This document shows, one piece after another, positions 13,190 to 25,847 of a DNA stretch of 64,000 nt (position 1 is its first letter; each line of letters begins with the position of its first letter). The notes beneath the pieces were generated by a model. The model saw nothing but the letters and a program-made list of their open reading frames with translations. It searched no databases and had not been told where the DNA came from. A program made the position numbers and the translations under genes. The DNA comes from Flaveria trinervia (lineage: Eukaryota; Streptophyta; Magnoliopsida; Asterales; Asteraceae), in NCBI GenBank assembly GCA_025506515.1, contig CM046452.1:100284559-100348558 (forward strand). Direction: 5' to 3'.

Positions 13190-15800
13190 AGCGGTAGCGG
13201 TATCTTTCAATAGTTGAATCTTCTCCTAAATCCTTCTAAGAAGGTCTGATCACCTGAGCCTGATTGTTGACAAGCTTTTCTATAACCTCCAAGGCATTGG
13301 TATATGTCAATATGCAACTTTACAACAAAAAAGGTGAAACTTGAGCTAAAAAGAAAGCTTACTAGAACCTTACATAAAATGGAAGCACAAACATTATAGC
13401 AACAGGTGTAACATTAATATGCAATACTGCAACAAAGAAGGTGAAAAATTAGTGCCCATGAAAAACTTAAGCTAAAAAAAGCTAGCTAAACATTACATAG
13501 AATGAAAGCACGAACATTATTACATCGGGTGTAATTTCAAGTGAAAATATCAAAAAAGCAGACGTTAAAGTTATCTATGATACTATAGAAATGTATGGAC
13601 AAGATAATTAAAGTGATAATTCTAGATTAATTAATCATCAAAATAGATTACCATTGAAATAAAAAAATCTTTTGCAATTATTCCAAAGATATACCAATTG
13701 TAGTAAACAAAAAGTGTTGCTGCAACCCAACTTGGCTTCAAGAGTACCAAACACTACATGCTTTGAACCTCTTTACTTCTTATTACTCAGTATTAGGTCA
13801 GAGGGCTTATGTTAACAGGTCATACACATAAACAAAGTTCTAAAAAAGGTTAAATGGGTATAAATCCCTGAAAGTGTATTTCAATGCATAAAAACCCCTA
13901 AATCATTTAATTTAAAAAACGTAATTATATTAAAACAAATAACTTGTGTGATCAGATTTGCCACATCAATTGGTTACAGAACATTTGACCAAGAGGGCCT
14001 GCCCCAATTTGACCCTAGCCAACTTGTTTGACCCGTTACCCAACCACCCATTTTACCAACTCTAGTGTCACACATTCCACGGAAAGGAATTCTTGTGCTT
14101 TTTTACACCAAACATGACGCGATTCAATCCCGTCCGTTTTGACACGAACCAAAAACTAGCCATTATAACATGTTACCTGAACTGCCCATTTTGAATAGTA
14201 GAATTCAGTACCGATGATGTACAGATGAATAGTAGAATTTAGCGTGTTACACTGTTACTTTAAAAAATAGACAAAAGGTGGTGCTGGTTCAAACTAGTGT
14301 GACCATGCACCTTTCAACCATAAGCCTTTTTGACCTGCCATAATTGAGCTGGTACTTGCTTTGCAAAGAGCTGAGGTGAAGTTACAATTGTACCCTTCGA
14401 GCTTAATTGATCCAAAATAAAATGGGTAAATACTATAGAAGTCATAAATATGGATTATTAGAGAAGTAACAAACCTTTTATGTACTACACCTTCTGTACA
14501 TTTGCAGCTTAGCATCACCAGTTTGTATAATGACCTAAAGTTACAATCCATAAACAACATTATTGAATTTACAAACAAAAACTAGTGGCTTAAGTATTTA
14601 TTTTTACCTTGCAGTGGCATCTTTCAATAGTTGAAGCTTCTCTAAATTCTTTTGTATAACCTCCAAAGCCTTGGTATATCTCAATATGCAATTTTACAAC
14701 AATGAAGGTGAAAAAGTAGTGTCCATGAAAAACTTTAAAAAAAGGCTAAGTATTAATAGAACAGAAGCACATAGATTATTACATTAGGTATAATTCCATG
14801 TGAAAAATATTTAAAAAAAGGCAGACCTTGAAGTTATATACGACACTGTAGAAATGTGTAGACAATTAAAGTCCACTAAATTACGTTGTAGCTTGCAAAC
14901 AAGAATTAAGTGTGAACATTGTAGCACAGAAATATCAAATATATTTTCCAAATTCAAAGAATCTAGCAGAGGAAACGACTGCATCAAGACAGGGTAGGGC
15001 ATAAGGACTTTTTATTTACCTTGTAGCAGCATCTTTCAATAGTTCAAGCTACTCAAAATCCTTTTGAGAACCTTTAATCACTTGAGCCTGATACTTGTAA
15101 AGCTTTTTTATAACCTAACACCAAGCTATAAGTTGATCATTATTTTTATTTCCAGCACAATTGGAAAAAAGAATGATCAAAAATTAGAGGTTGACAACTT
15201 CAGCCTGTTTCTTTATGAATGAGTCAATTTAGGTTAAGTTTCATTTCAAACAAAACACCATTCTTAAGGAATTCCTAGATCATCCATATAATGGTAATAA
15301 TATTGTTCTGCTAACACTGATATTTATTAGCACATTACTTTAGAAAATAGATAAAAGATGTTGTGACACTGCACCTTTCAACCAAAAGCCTTTTTGACCT
15401 GCGACACAAACAGCCCATAATGCACATCTGCAACCTCTAATGATTTAAGATGTTAATACTTGATCCAGTACTTGCTTTGCAAAGGGCTGGGTGAAGTTAC
15501 TGGTGTACTTTTTGAGCTTAAATGAGCAAATACTTTAGTATTCATAAATATGAATTATTAAAAAAGTAACAAACCTTTTGGCATGCCCTACACCTTCCAC
15601 CCATTGCAGCTTAATGACCTAAAGTTACAATCCATAAACAACATTACAGAATCACAAAAATAAAATAAAAAAACTATTTACTTAAGGATTGTTTTTACCT
15701 TGTAGTGGTATCTTTCAATAATTGAATCTTCTCCAAAATCCTTCTAAGAACGTCTGATCACCTGAGCCTGATTGTTGCGTGAAGCTTTTTATAACCTCGA
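13190..15800 (-). pseudogene. Four copies of a helical QAQVI..SQKDLE..QLLKDATAR module
   Basis: Related segments at about 13190-13310, 14605-14690, 15020-15110 and 15700-15810 each read, on the minus strand, toward a LLKD(A/T)xAR end followed by a GTAAA donor. Copies contain different in-frame stops or frame breaks; for example a TAG replaces a codon in the 15-kb copy. Charged/hydrophobic alternation suggests a coiled coil. Intervening DNA is itself repeated among the copies, so whole blocks of exon plus intron were duplicated. Confidence 0.45.
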
Positions 15801-17364
15801 AGGCATTGGTATATCTCAGTATGCAGTTTTACCAAAAAAATAGTGTCCATGAAAAACTCATGCTAATAAAATACTATTACATAGAATGGAAGCACGTACA
15901 TTATAACATCAGGTACAATTCCATGTCAAAAGATTAAAAAGACAGACACTGAAGCTATCTATGATGCGGTAAAAATGTCTACGGAAGTTATTAGAGTCAA
16001 CTAAATGAGCTTGTAACTTGTAAACACAAATTAAGTCCGTACTTTATAGCACAGAGAAAATGAATATCAAACTTCTTTTTCAAAGTCATAGAATCTGACG
16101 GAGGGCAATTGGCTTCGTCTTGGTTACAAACTTACAAATATATTTTATTTATAGCTTTAGAAACACCAAGAAGAGCAGGGAATTCATGGTTCATGTTAGC
16201 ACGTCAATAGCTAAGGGAAACTTTCTGCTCATCCATAACAATAAAAGGTCATGTTGAGCGCATAAATACTATCATACTCGTACCAGATCCACACAAAAAT
16301 TGAGTTATTTAATAAAACTGAAGTCGTTTCCTTATGCAGAATATATTAATAAGAACTCATAAAACTAGATATGTTAGATTTAATATAATAGAAATGTTTA
16401 GCTATGAAAATCATGAATAAGCATCACTACATGTCCCAAAGAAAACACCCTCAAAGGATACCAAATAATTAAATATCTGATTAATCTAGTAATCTATCAA
16501 TCCTGCATACTTAGTTGCTCTTTAAGACATTTAACAATAATATCCTACACATCCAATGGATCAACGTTCATATATTCTTTGCTAAGTCTGGTCACCCTAA
16601 GCAAATTTTGTCATAAAAGAACTTTGCATATTTTGGTGTTTAAGCAATAAGTTGCTTTTGGTCATTAAATAGCACATGAAATTGTTTTTGCAAAAAGTTT
16701 GGATTAGTGTCATACATAAACCTTCTACTGATAAAGGTCATTTTGGGAATTTTTTAGACTACCCAAATATATCATCAGATGTCTATAACATACTTACAGT
16801 AGAACATTAGAGGATTTACAGTCTGCAACACGCTCTGAACTGCCTTGTACTTCATCTTTAAGCCTTATAAGCCGAGTGAAATGATCTTCTACGCACCACA
16901 TCTTTACCAACTGCAACCTACACCCACACATTGCATCCATTTGAAATTATTTCATAACCATTGAAATAATATTACTGTTGTGATAATTTATAAGACAAAT
17001 CATAAATTGTTGATAAAACCAAAAACATCTAAGCTTTCTCTGAAAAAATGCTTAAAATGTGTAGAAGTCAAGAAACCAAATGTACTGCATAAAAATCAGA
17101 ATGCCAATATGGATTTCAACTTTTAAATCCCAAAACATACGGAAACAAATTCACATCAATTACCATCACATTCTGGTATTAAATTAAATTAAAAAGAATA
17201 ATAATAGGATGCAACTGGGAAACAAAGATTGCTTAATCAACTGACCTGTTGTATATTCATGAAGAATGTCATTAGGTGTATTTAAAGTGAGATATGATTC
17301 AACATTTTGTCTTCAACCCTTACATGGAGTAATAACATAAAGCTTAACTTAAATTAAGATTTAC

Positions 17365-17535
17365 CCACCTCTCCATGTGATTTTCCAGAGAAAGACTGCA
17401 AACCATCAGCAATATTTCTGATACTTTGAGTGGCATCGTTTCCAGTTTAGTCCTCAGTAGTAGCAGTATTGAATGAGGTTGTTGTGGACATTGGTTCTGG
17501 TTGGGCATTAGGTTTGGACTTGGGTGTGGATTTTC
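17365..17535 (-). pseudogene. Duplicated Pro-rich / GLQSFSGK exon copy
   Basis: Reads a Pro/Lys/Ser/Thr-rich stretch, then TQSIRNIADGLQSFSGK and GEVGK. A TAA sits between the two halves (after TATTED), and the related copy at about 18925-19095 carries a frameshift in the same area. The two copies therefore decayed independently. Confidence 0.45.
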
Positions 17536-17770
17536 TTTGGGTTGAAACTCTTATGCTGGTTTTTGCTGCAATAGAAATCTATAATAACCACCACTGAAGC
17601 ATCAAGAAGACAAGAAGGTATATCAAAATATAGACACTTGCAAAGAGTTTGGATTAGTGTAGGCAAAGACTTCATACATAGACTTCTATTGATAAAGAAG
17701 GTCATTCTGTGAAATTCTAGACTACTCAAATACATCCATTAATATATATCTTCAGATGTCTATAAAGTAC

Positions 17771-17850
17771 TTACAGTAGAAAATACAGGATTTACAGTCT
17801 GCAACACGCTCTGAACTGCCTTGTACTCCATCTTTGAAGCCATATAGACC
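17771..17850 (-). pseudogene. Duplicated MEYKAVQSVLQTVNP exon copy with lost acceptor
   Basis: The 26-codon frame is open and the GTAAGT donor is intact, but the position of the acceptor AG (TTTCAG in the sister copy) reads TTTCTG. This is an exon with conserved coding sense and a broken splice site. Confidence 0.45.
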
Positions 17851-18236
17851 GACAGAAATGAGCTTCTACACACCATATTTTTCCCTGCTGCAACCTACAC
17901 CGCCACATTCTATCCCTTTGAAATTATTTCATAATCATTGAAATAATTATACGTTTGTATTTTTATAAGAAATACAACTTAAAATAAACAAAAAGTGTTT
18001 TAGCTGAAAGTGCCTCAAACCAACCCATCTCAAATAGTACGTAAAACTACAATTCCCCCCCCCCCAAATACTTGCCTATTAGCCACTTCTAGCAAAGCAT
18101 GCAAAAACCTCAGATCTTTGGTTTTTTGAAGGGCCGGATTAAAAAAAAAAGACGCTCCGCGATACACACAAGAGTATATGGAAATGCTCCATGATACACA
18201 AAAGAGTATATGGAAATGAGGAATAAAAGAACTTAC

Positions 18237-18289
18237 TTGTCAAGTGTGATGTAATATTTATTTAGATCCTTGTTACCCGTTGGTGTCGT
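18237..18289 (-). pseudogene. Duplicated NKDLNKYYITLDK exon copy with lost acceptor
   Basis: Same 53-nt module as at 12164-12216. The donor GTAAGT is present, but the acceptor TTACAG has become TTACAC, so this copy should not be spliced in. Confidence 0.45.
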
Positions 18290-19196
18290 GTGTAAAGAGA
18301 AGCAATGCAAGAAACAAAACAGGTTCAATTTACAAAAGGGAAATAATAATAACTAACCTCATATCACGCTTACTTCAAAAACATAAGGGCCAACTTTTGC
18401 ATCGTCATGTTTACTACAGATAAACGAAGAAATGCTTAGAAGCTGTAGAAACGAAATGTACTGCATAAGAATCAAAAGTAAAACTGTTAACTTTATGATT
18501 CCCCAACCGCATGGAAACAAATCATAAACTGATGATATAACCAAAACATCTGAGCTTTTTCTGAATAAATGCTTAGAATGTGTAGAAGTCAAGAAACCAT
18601 ATGTACTGCATAAAAATCACATACCAATTTGGATTTCAACTTGTAAATCCCCAACCATACAGAAACAACTTCACATCATATACCATCACATTCTATTAGT
18701 TAGTTAAATTTATATAGAATAGTTAAATTTAAAAAGAAATAATAGGAATAATAGGGTGAGAAACATAGAGTGCTTAATCAACTGACCTGTTGTGTATTCA
18801 TGAAGATTGTCATTACGTAAGTTTAATATGAGAAATGATTCAACATTCTGTATTCAACCCTTGAGATATTAGCCACATGAAATAAAAAAGAAACATATAG
18901 CTTAACTTAGGAATTACGATTTACCCACCTCTCCATGTAATTTTCCAGAGAAAGACTGCAAATTATCAACAATATTTCTGATACTTTGAGTGACATCATT
19001 TCCAGCTTGTCATCTGTAGTAGCAGCAGCAACCTCAACAAACAGTGTTGAATGGGGTTGTCATGGACTTTGGTTCTGGTTAGGTTTAGGTTTGGACTTGG
19101 GTAGAACATACAGGATTTATAAAGTACTTATGGTAGAACATACAGGATTTATACATCCTTAAAAAAATATTTTTAGATGTCTAAAAAAGTACTTAC

Positions 19197-19274
19197 GGTA
19201 GAAAATGCAGGATTTATATTCTGCAACACACTCGCAATTGCGTTGTACTCCATATTTAAAGCCTTCTGGGCAGA
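19197..19274 (-). pseudogene. Duplicated SAQKALNMEYNAIASVLQ exon copy, the only one with both splice sites
   Basis: A 78-nt, 26-codon exon bounded by TTTCAG and GTAAGT, in phase 0 and open throughout. Sister copies at about 16.83, 17.81, 20.01 and 21.32 kb have stops, lost acceptors or (21.3 kb) both sites lost. If any transcript still forms in this cluster, this exon is a good marker for it. Confidence 0.5.
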
Positions 19275-19489
19275 CTGAAATCATCTTCTACACACCATGC
19301 CACCACGGCTTCACCTGCTGCAACCAACACCTACACATTCCACCCATTTGAAATTATTTCATACCCATTTCAAAGCTTCCTGAATCCTCTTTTGGGACAA
19401 AGAATGAAGCATTAATAGTTTTATATAGTTACATATAAATTTGTGAGTCACCTAAACGAATCATCACAACAGCTTGAAAAACAGAGAGA

Positions 19490-19520
19490 GAAAGACAGAC
19501 AGAGAGAGAGAGAGAGAGAG
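19490..19520 (+). repeat. GA microsatellite
   Basis: An AGAGAG run inside a duplicated intron. The sister intron at about 21579-21593 holds a shorter run of the same repeat. Confidence 0.85.
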
Positions 19521-20331
19521 ATATTAGACCTTATGATCGTTAAAGAAACTCTGATCGAACCTAGCATTTGGTGGATTCTCAACCATTCAAGAGAACATCA
19601 ACCATTAAATAACAAATAGCCTTGTGAAATTGAAGAGATAGGGTATAAAATGTGAAAATTCCACACACTTTCATAACTACAACCAAATAAAAACCAAGTA
19701 TCCAATAGATCAAACTTCATATATTCTTTGATGAATCTGATCACTCTTAGCAAATTTCATAACAAAAGAACATCAGATATATTTTGGTGTTTAAGCATAA
19801 GCTGTTTTTGGGCATTAAACAGCTCATGAAATTGTTTTTGCAAAAGGTTTGGATTAGTGTTGGCAAAGACTTCAAGCCTTCATACATAAATCTTCTATTG
19901 AAAGAAAAGAGCATCATTTTGGAATGTCTTAGACCACCCAAATACATCCATTAAAATAATAATCAGATGTCTATAAAGTACTTACAGTGGAACAATCAGG
20001 ATTCAGTCTATAACACGCTCTAAACTCCCTTGTACTCCATTTTCGAAGCCATCTGGGCTGACTGAAATGATCTTCTACACACCACGATTCTACTTGCTGG
20101 AATCTACACCCAGACATTCCATCCATTTGAAATTTTTTCATAGCCATTGAAAGAATAAAACCTTTGTGATTATCTATAAGAAATATAACATGAAATTAAA
20201 AAAAAAGATAGTTTTACCTAAAACCAACCCAGCTTAAATAGTACCAAAAACCACATGTTTGACCAATTACCCAAACCACCCCCCTCTTCTCCCTATCTAG
20301 GCAGATCCTTGTTAGGCATTGGTGCCATCTG

Positions 20332-20913
20332 TGTTGGATATTTTAGTGTAATTGGGATTAACTTGTGTTGACCAATTCGATCATAATAGATTTCAAACAA
20401 GTTAGGAGGTGCGGAGTGCACGCTTGTTTGAATCTATTACGATCCTAGGCGCGTAATCCGTATTTGACGGGGGTTCCAAGGGGGCAGCGCCCCCTTGGCG
20501 GGGGTCCGGGGGCAGCGCCCCTGGAAGGGGCAGAGCCCCTGGCTGGGGTCAGCTTGGAAATTTTTTATTCCCGTCATTATTACTTCAATAAAAATTCATT
20601 TTCGGAGTCTCTCTAGAATTAAACTTATTAATTCTTGAAGGGCCGAAAGTGTCAATTTGAGGACCCAAAAACTGCCCTAGGCAGTTTTCTAATGGAAAAA
20701 ACTGCAAATACGCTCCAAGGAATTTTGGTCAAAAATTCTGTTCTTTTTCTGGTTCGTTCTTCATCACAAAATTGAACATATTTTCGTTTCTAAATCACTA
20801 GATTGTATCCGATTGAACAATTTTGGGTGAACCACCAAATTAGTTTGATCTGAAAGTTTTCAGACGCCTTCTAGTGAATCCGATTTCGTTTGTATTACCA
20901 AATTTCCTCAACA
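20332..20913. mobile_element. Solo LTR, 582 bp, inserted in a duplicated exon
   Basis: Starts TGTTGGATATTTTAG and ends CCTCAACA, with the TG...CA termini and short inverted ends of LTRs. It is flanked by the perfect 5-bp target duplication ATCTG (20327-20331 and 20914-20918). Removing it restores the usual exon-to-acceptor sequence of the NKDL module. The interior has a striking GC-rich palindromic block (GGGGGCAGCGCCCC-like, about 20470-20545). A diverged fragment of the same family lies at 55908-56166. No internal retrotransposon region remains. LTR recombination is the expected origin. Confidence 0.85.
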
Positions 20914-22247
20914 ATCTGTAAAGAAAAGCATTGCAAGAAGCAAAAAAGGTTAATCTTATAAAAGAGAAAATTATAATAACTAATTTCATATCACCTTGCT
21001 TTTACGTAGCTGAGTGAAATACCCTCTTGAAGTCAATATAGCCTTCTGAAATACACCACAATACAATGTTTTAGTTAGCTACAATATACAGAAACTCTTC
21101 TCATTATCTAATACATTTAAAGAGAATGAAATATATGATCCCAAATCCAAATATCAATGATACAACATGACACACATACCATTATAAAACATGTCAAGAT
21201 ATAATGTAGTCGTAACAATACGATAATAATAGTAAGTAAAATGTCAAGATATAATAGATCATTAGAGTATTAGATGTCTATAAAGTACTTCCGGTAGAAC
21301 ATACAAGATTTATAGTCTGCAACACCCTCGCAATTGCGTTGTACTCCATATTTAAAGCCTTCTGGGCAGATTGAAATCGTCTTCTACACACCACGGCTTT
21401 ACCTGCTGCAACCTAACCCACACATTCCACCTATTTTGAATTTAATCACAACCATGAAACATTTTAAAGCTTCCTAAATACTCTTTTAGGACAAAGAATG
21501 AAACATTAATAGTTTTATACCGTTATATATAAACTTGTGATTCGCCTAAACAAATCATCAAAACAGCTTGAAAAACAGAGAGAGAGAGAGAGATTAGACC
21601 TTCGGATCGTCGATGAAACTCTGATCGGACCTAGAATTTGGTGGTCTCTCACACATAAAAAAGAAAATCAACCATTAAATAACACATAGCCTTGTGAAAT
21701 TGAAGATTATAGGGTATAAAATCCAAAAACTCCATACACTTCTGTAAACTAAAACCGAAATAACTAATCCAGGTTAACAGTAGAAGAGACAATTGCAGAA
21801 TAGAAGCAGATTCATTACAGTTTGTGCCCGTATTTTAGAGAAAACTTTTGATGACCGTGAGAACCTTGATTGAGTGTTACATAACCATAAAATAGAAATG
21901 TCGTTTGATTACCTGATGCACCGAACGATCAGATTGAGGCAGAAATCGCACGTCCGACGATGAGTGAGTAGCATCATAACGGTTGAGAAGATTGATTTCA
22001 GAGGCTGATTTGTATGCTCGTAAGGGTTTATGGCGGGCAAACGGTCGAAAGCGATCTGCTTAGGGTTTCCGCGGGGAGATGATATCTCGAATCAAATCAT
22101 TATGTTATCTTATATTTATTATTTAATGAGGGAAAAGATTTGAGCCGTTGCACCAATAAATCGACGGGGATTCGGTCAACTGGTCAAACGGACGATTTGT
22201 TTTACCGTGGTTGAGTTATATTTTTGATGTGCTGTTTTTTTTTATAT

Positions 22248-22405
22248 AGTAAATTACCGTTTGTATTTTTTATTTTTATTTATTTTAATCGTTTGTATCC
22301 CTATAGTTTTAAAACTTTGAATCAGTCTTTATACTTTTAATTTTTTCCTTGTTTGCATTATAAGAGTTTTTAGTCATTTTGGTCATTTTTTTCCCCTTCT
22401 TTTTT
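22248..22405 (+). repeat. Left terminal inverted repeat of the MULE
   Basis: Matches the reverse complement of 26790-26957 plus 29643-29654. Shared blocks include CGTTTG.ATCCCTATAG, ATACTTTTAATTTTTTCCTT, GTTTGCAT and TTTTGGTCATTT. It would also supply the promoter for the GRF-type gene. Confidence 0.8.
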
Positions 22406-22522
22406 GTAAAACCATTATAAAAATTCTTTTACCTCTCACCTCAACTACCATTCCCAATCTCACCCGTCACCTCTCCTCTCTCTCTATCTGTCTTCCCGTC
22501 GCTCTCTTCTCAAAGCTAAACG

Positions 22523-22805
22523 ATGGTCAGATGTGATAAATGTGAAACTGAAACTTTTGTTCCAACATCATGGATCGTAAAAAATCAAGCCCGCAGATTT
22601 AACTGTTGTGAGAGAATGGGGAAATTTGTGGTTTTGTTAGTTGGACTGAACCTGCACTATGTTCAAGATCTACAGAAATTATTAATGGGTTGTTAGATCA
22701 AGCAACATGATAGAAGAAATAGCCGAAAAGTTGGAGCATCAAGTGAAAAAATATGGAATGTTAATATTTAGTTGGTTCTTTTTTATTGTGTACTTGATTT
22801 GTTAG
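22523..22805 (+). pseudogene. GRF-type zinc finger / coiled-coil / C-terminal membrane anchor gene, frameshifted
   Basis: The first frame from ATG 22523 reads MVRCDKCETETFVPTSWIVK then NQARRFNCCER, a GRF zinc finger (C..C, TSW, RRF, C). The frame then shifts near 22613 to NGEICGFVSWTEPALCSR and EIINGLL, the second half (C-GF-W-C). Cys-to-Cys spacing across the shift fits the family exactly. A second shift near 22705 leads to MIEEIAEKLEHQVKKYG and a hydrophobic LIFSWFFFIVYLIC tail ending at TAG 22805. Finger, short coiled coil and C-terminal anchor is the usual layout of small plant GRF-domain proteins, which are nucleic-acid binding by inference. A pyrimidine-rich leader (22430-22520) precedes it. 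It points toward the transposase gene, and two frameshifts mark it as dead. Confidence 0.75.
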
Positions 22806-23042
22806 AAGTAGTAGAAGTTATTTTGTAAAGGTCAATTAGTAATGGTTGTACAAGTTTAATGGATGCAAATGGACATTTTATGGTGATAATTACAGAAACA
22901 ATATCATACATGGCTTTTGATTACATCTAAAAAGCATGAGTGACAGTAACATTGTTTGAAGCAACAAAGCATATTCAAAATACATACCCAAAATACATCC
23001 AATTAACATATTTTCCATATGCAAAATACATAAACCAGCTGA
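22806..23042. other. Spacer between convergent MULE genes
   Basis: AT-rich, presumably shared 3' ends of the GRF and transposase genes. No additional coding sequence was recognised. Confidence 0.5.
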
Positions 23043-25456
23043 CTACTGACTATCCAAAGGAGCACCTTGTGAAAGCTGTTGTGATGAACCTTGTCCCTTG
23101 CATGACCTTTTGTTGTGTCTATAATTCTTGCACAGACCACCCTTAACAAAAAATCATGTTTTCACCAACTTCCCATCTTTGTTAACTTTACTTGCATCCA
23201 CCTCCTTAACTAATTTCTTCCTTTTCTTTCTTGGTCTGCCAACTTGAGTATGCTGCTTTGGAGGTATTAGTGTAGTTGAGGAATTTGATAGCATTCACAT
23301 GGGTCTCCCATTGATAGGCTCAATGGTGTTTTTATATACATCCTTCCAGGTTTTTAACCAATACACTCTGGACACCCAAGCCTCAGGAATTACATTTTGC
23401 TGGTCATAAGTTGTCAAATCCCATATGCAAGCTACTACATGCTTACAAGGCATACCTGTAAGCTCCCATTTTCTACACGAGCATGTTTGTTTCTTTAAGT
23501 CAACACAAACTTGATCCATCCATGGTCCACTTACTTGGTATTTTTTAGCTCCAGCCATGATAACACTATACTCATTTGCTTGTTTCTTAATGAGATCCAA
23601 GCTTTTAGCTGCAAAAGGTGTAAGGGGCCCTGGACACTTTGAAATCAACTTGTGAACAACAACAAGCCTCTTTAACATGTATTCCCTAACATACTCAAGA
23701 CATGAAATTATAGGCTTGTCTCTACCCCCAACCAACTGCTTGTTAAAGAGTTCACAAGTATTGTTTAATAAAATATCACATGTCGGCCTACCTGTTTTAT
23801 AAACAAATATTATGTAAGCTACTAACTTTAGGTTTTGAAAAACATCAATTGTAAAGACAAGTAACACATACTACTAAAGTGAGACATACTCCAATGCTTT
23901 GAAGAGATTTGCTTCAACCAATCATACAGGGATGGATCTTGTTTCCTTATGGTCTCCATGTATTTTTCAAATTCAGGGATTGTGGTTGAACTTGCATATT
24001 TCCACAAAAGATCCTTAGACATGTGCCCTCTCCATTTTGCTTTCATATTCTCATGAATGTATCTTAGGCAAAACCTATGCTCAGCTACTGGAAACACCTT
24101 CTTAATAGCAAGTACAAATCACTAAACATGTTAAAACAGATGATATAATTTCACTTTTAAATATTTATATATATTGCAATTAATAAAAGTAGGTACAATT
24201 ACCTTCTACCTATCACTTATGAAAGTGAACTTTGAGTTTATGCCCAGATCTAGATCATCACCAAGAAGTTGTAGAAACCATGTCCATGAATCTATTGTTT
24301 CAGCCTCCACCATTGCATATGCTATTGGATAAATTCCATTATTGGAGTCAACACCAACCGCAGTCAACATTTGTCCTGGGAATGGACCTTTCATAAAGGT
24401 CCCATCTAGACCTAACAGGTCTCTCCCACATGCTTTAAACCTAACTTTCATACCAGCAAAGCAGATGTAAAGCCTTTTGAACTGTCTAGTTGAACTACTA
24501 GGGTTACACTCCCTTTCAACCTCTAACTTAACTATTGATCCTAGGTTAGATCTTAACAACTCTTGATAGTAATCCCTCGATAATCCATACTGAGATACAT
24601 AATCACCCTCCATTTTCTTCAATGCCATCACTTTTTCCACAAAGATTTTTTTGATAGATATTTGAATCTGGTTTTTCCTCTATAAGATGCCTTGTAAGGC
24701 CTTTAGGGGTATATTAGGGTTATATTCCAGTAGGGGTTCTGCTTCTTTAGCAATCACTGAAGTTGTGTAAAGCCTGAGCTTTCTTGTTTGCATACAATTA
24801 TGATCTTCTACAAAAGTCTTCACAACAAACAACTCATCTGCATTTGACCTTGATATATGTAGTTTCCATGGGCAAGTGGCAAGTGGGAACCTTTTTTTCA
24901 ATTCAGAGTTATTATTTATTGCACCACTAACAACCACTTTGTCCTTGATTGATTCCCTTCTTTTGGACCCATCTGCTTTTGAACATTCCCCATTTTGCCC
25001 TTCACTACAAAAAGAACCAACATTTTATCCATAACACACCACATGAATTCTTAGTTTGTCATCTTTTACAAATACTAGTTGTCTCGTAGTTTGCACAACA
25101 ATTGACTTAACAATATCCTTGACCTCTTCTTTATCATCAAAGGTTTGACCAACATAGAATGATGATGATACAACAGGTGACTTCCAGTTTCTATTCTTCC
25201 TATTTAGCTTTTTAATTGCCCTTCAAGATGGAGCAGCATCTTCATCACTTGCACTGTTAAAGTTATCTAAGTCAACCTCTGTAGTATCATCTTTATCACT
25301 TTTATCATCTCCAAACAAATCAAATACATTCATGTCAACAAATGCTATGTATTCTTCCATTTCAACCTCCACATCCTCTAAAGGATTATCTACATCTACA
25401 ATAAAATCTTTATCATCAGATGAAGATCCACCACTAACAGATCCACTAGAGGAATT

Positions 25457-25624
25457 GTTATGTTGATGTTGTGGCTCAGTCTGATCACCAAAAACATTGT
25501 TATGCTGATGTTGTGGCTCAGTTTGATCACCATAAACATTGTTATGCTGATGTTGTGGCTCAGTCTGATCACCAGAAACATTGTTATGCTGATGTTGTGG
25601 CTCAGCCTGCTCACCATAATCATT
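25457..25624 (-). repeat. 42-bp tandem repeat, four copies, inside the transposase
   Basis: Units at 25457, 25499, 25541 and 25583 keep the reading frame and encode a 14-residue repeat (GDQTEPQHQHNNVF type) on the minus strand. The plus-strand frames over it are shadows. Confidence 0.9.
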
Positions 25625-25711
25625 GTATTGTTGATGTTATTGCTCAAGTTGTTTTGTACGAAAGGGTTCCATAAAATTAGTTAAGAAAACATCATCTTAC
25701 AACATGTCAAT

Positions 25712-25846
25712 AGAATCAACCCCTTCTGCTTCTATCACTGAATCAACCCCTTCTTCTTCTATCACTAAATCAACCCCTTTTGCTTCTATCACTGAATCAA
25801 CCCCTTCTGCTTCTATCACTGAATCAACCCATTCTGGTTTTATCAC
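25712..25846 (-). repeat. 27-bp tandem repeat, five copies
   Basis: Encodes a 9-residue acidic repeat (GVDSVIEAE) on the minus strand, within the N-terminal hypervariable part of the transposase. Confidence 0.85.
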
Positions 25847-25847
25847 T

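Larger units (their letters stand above)
11640..22080 (-). pseudogene. Cluster of tandemly duplicated, decayed exons of an unrecognised small gene
   Basis: Exon-like modules recur here on the minus strand, in similar but incomplete order. In 5'-to-3' sense they include: a module coding PPNSRSDQSFIDDPK (about 21.6 and 19.56 kb), QKRIQEALK (about 21.48 and 19.39 kb), a 26-residue SAQKAL..MEY.A module (five copies), an FANTNPNLLQKQFHELFNAQ module (about 19.85, 17.65 and 16.7 kb), a Pro-rich plus GLQSFSGK module (19.0 and 17.4 kb), a QAQVIKGSQKDLE-like helical module (four copies, 13.2-15.8 kb) and NKELNNYYIALDK (three copies). Flanking introns are duplicated as well. Most copies carry stops, frameshifts or lost splice sites. 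A 5' exon-like segment near 21,914-22,080 has a clean donor. I do not recognise the family; the helical modules suggest a coiled-coil protein. One functional copy may exist elsewhere. Confidence 0.6.
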
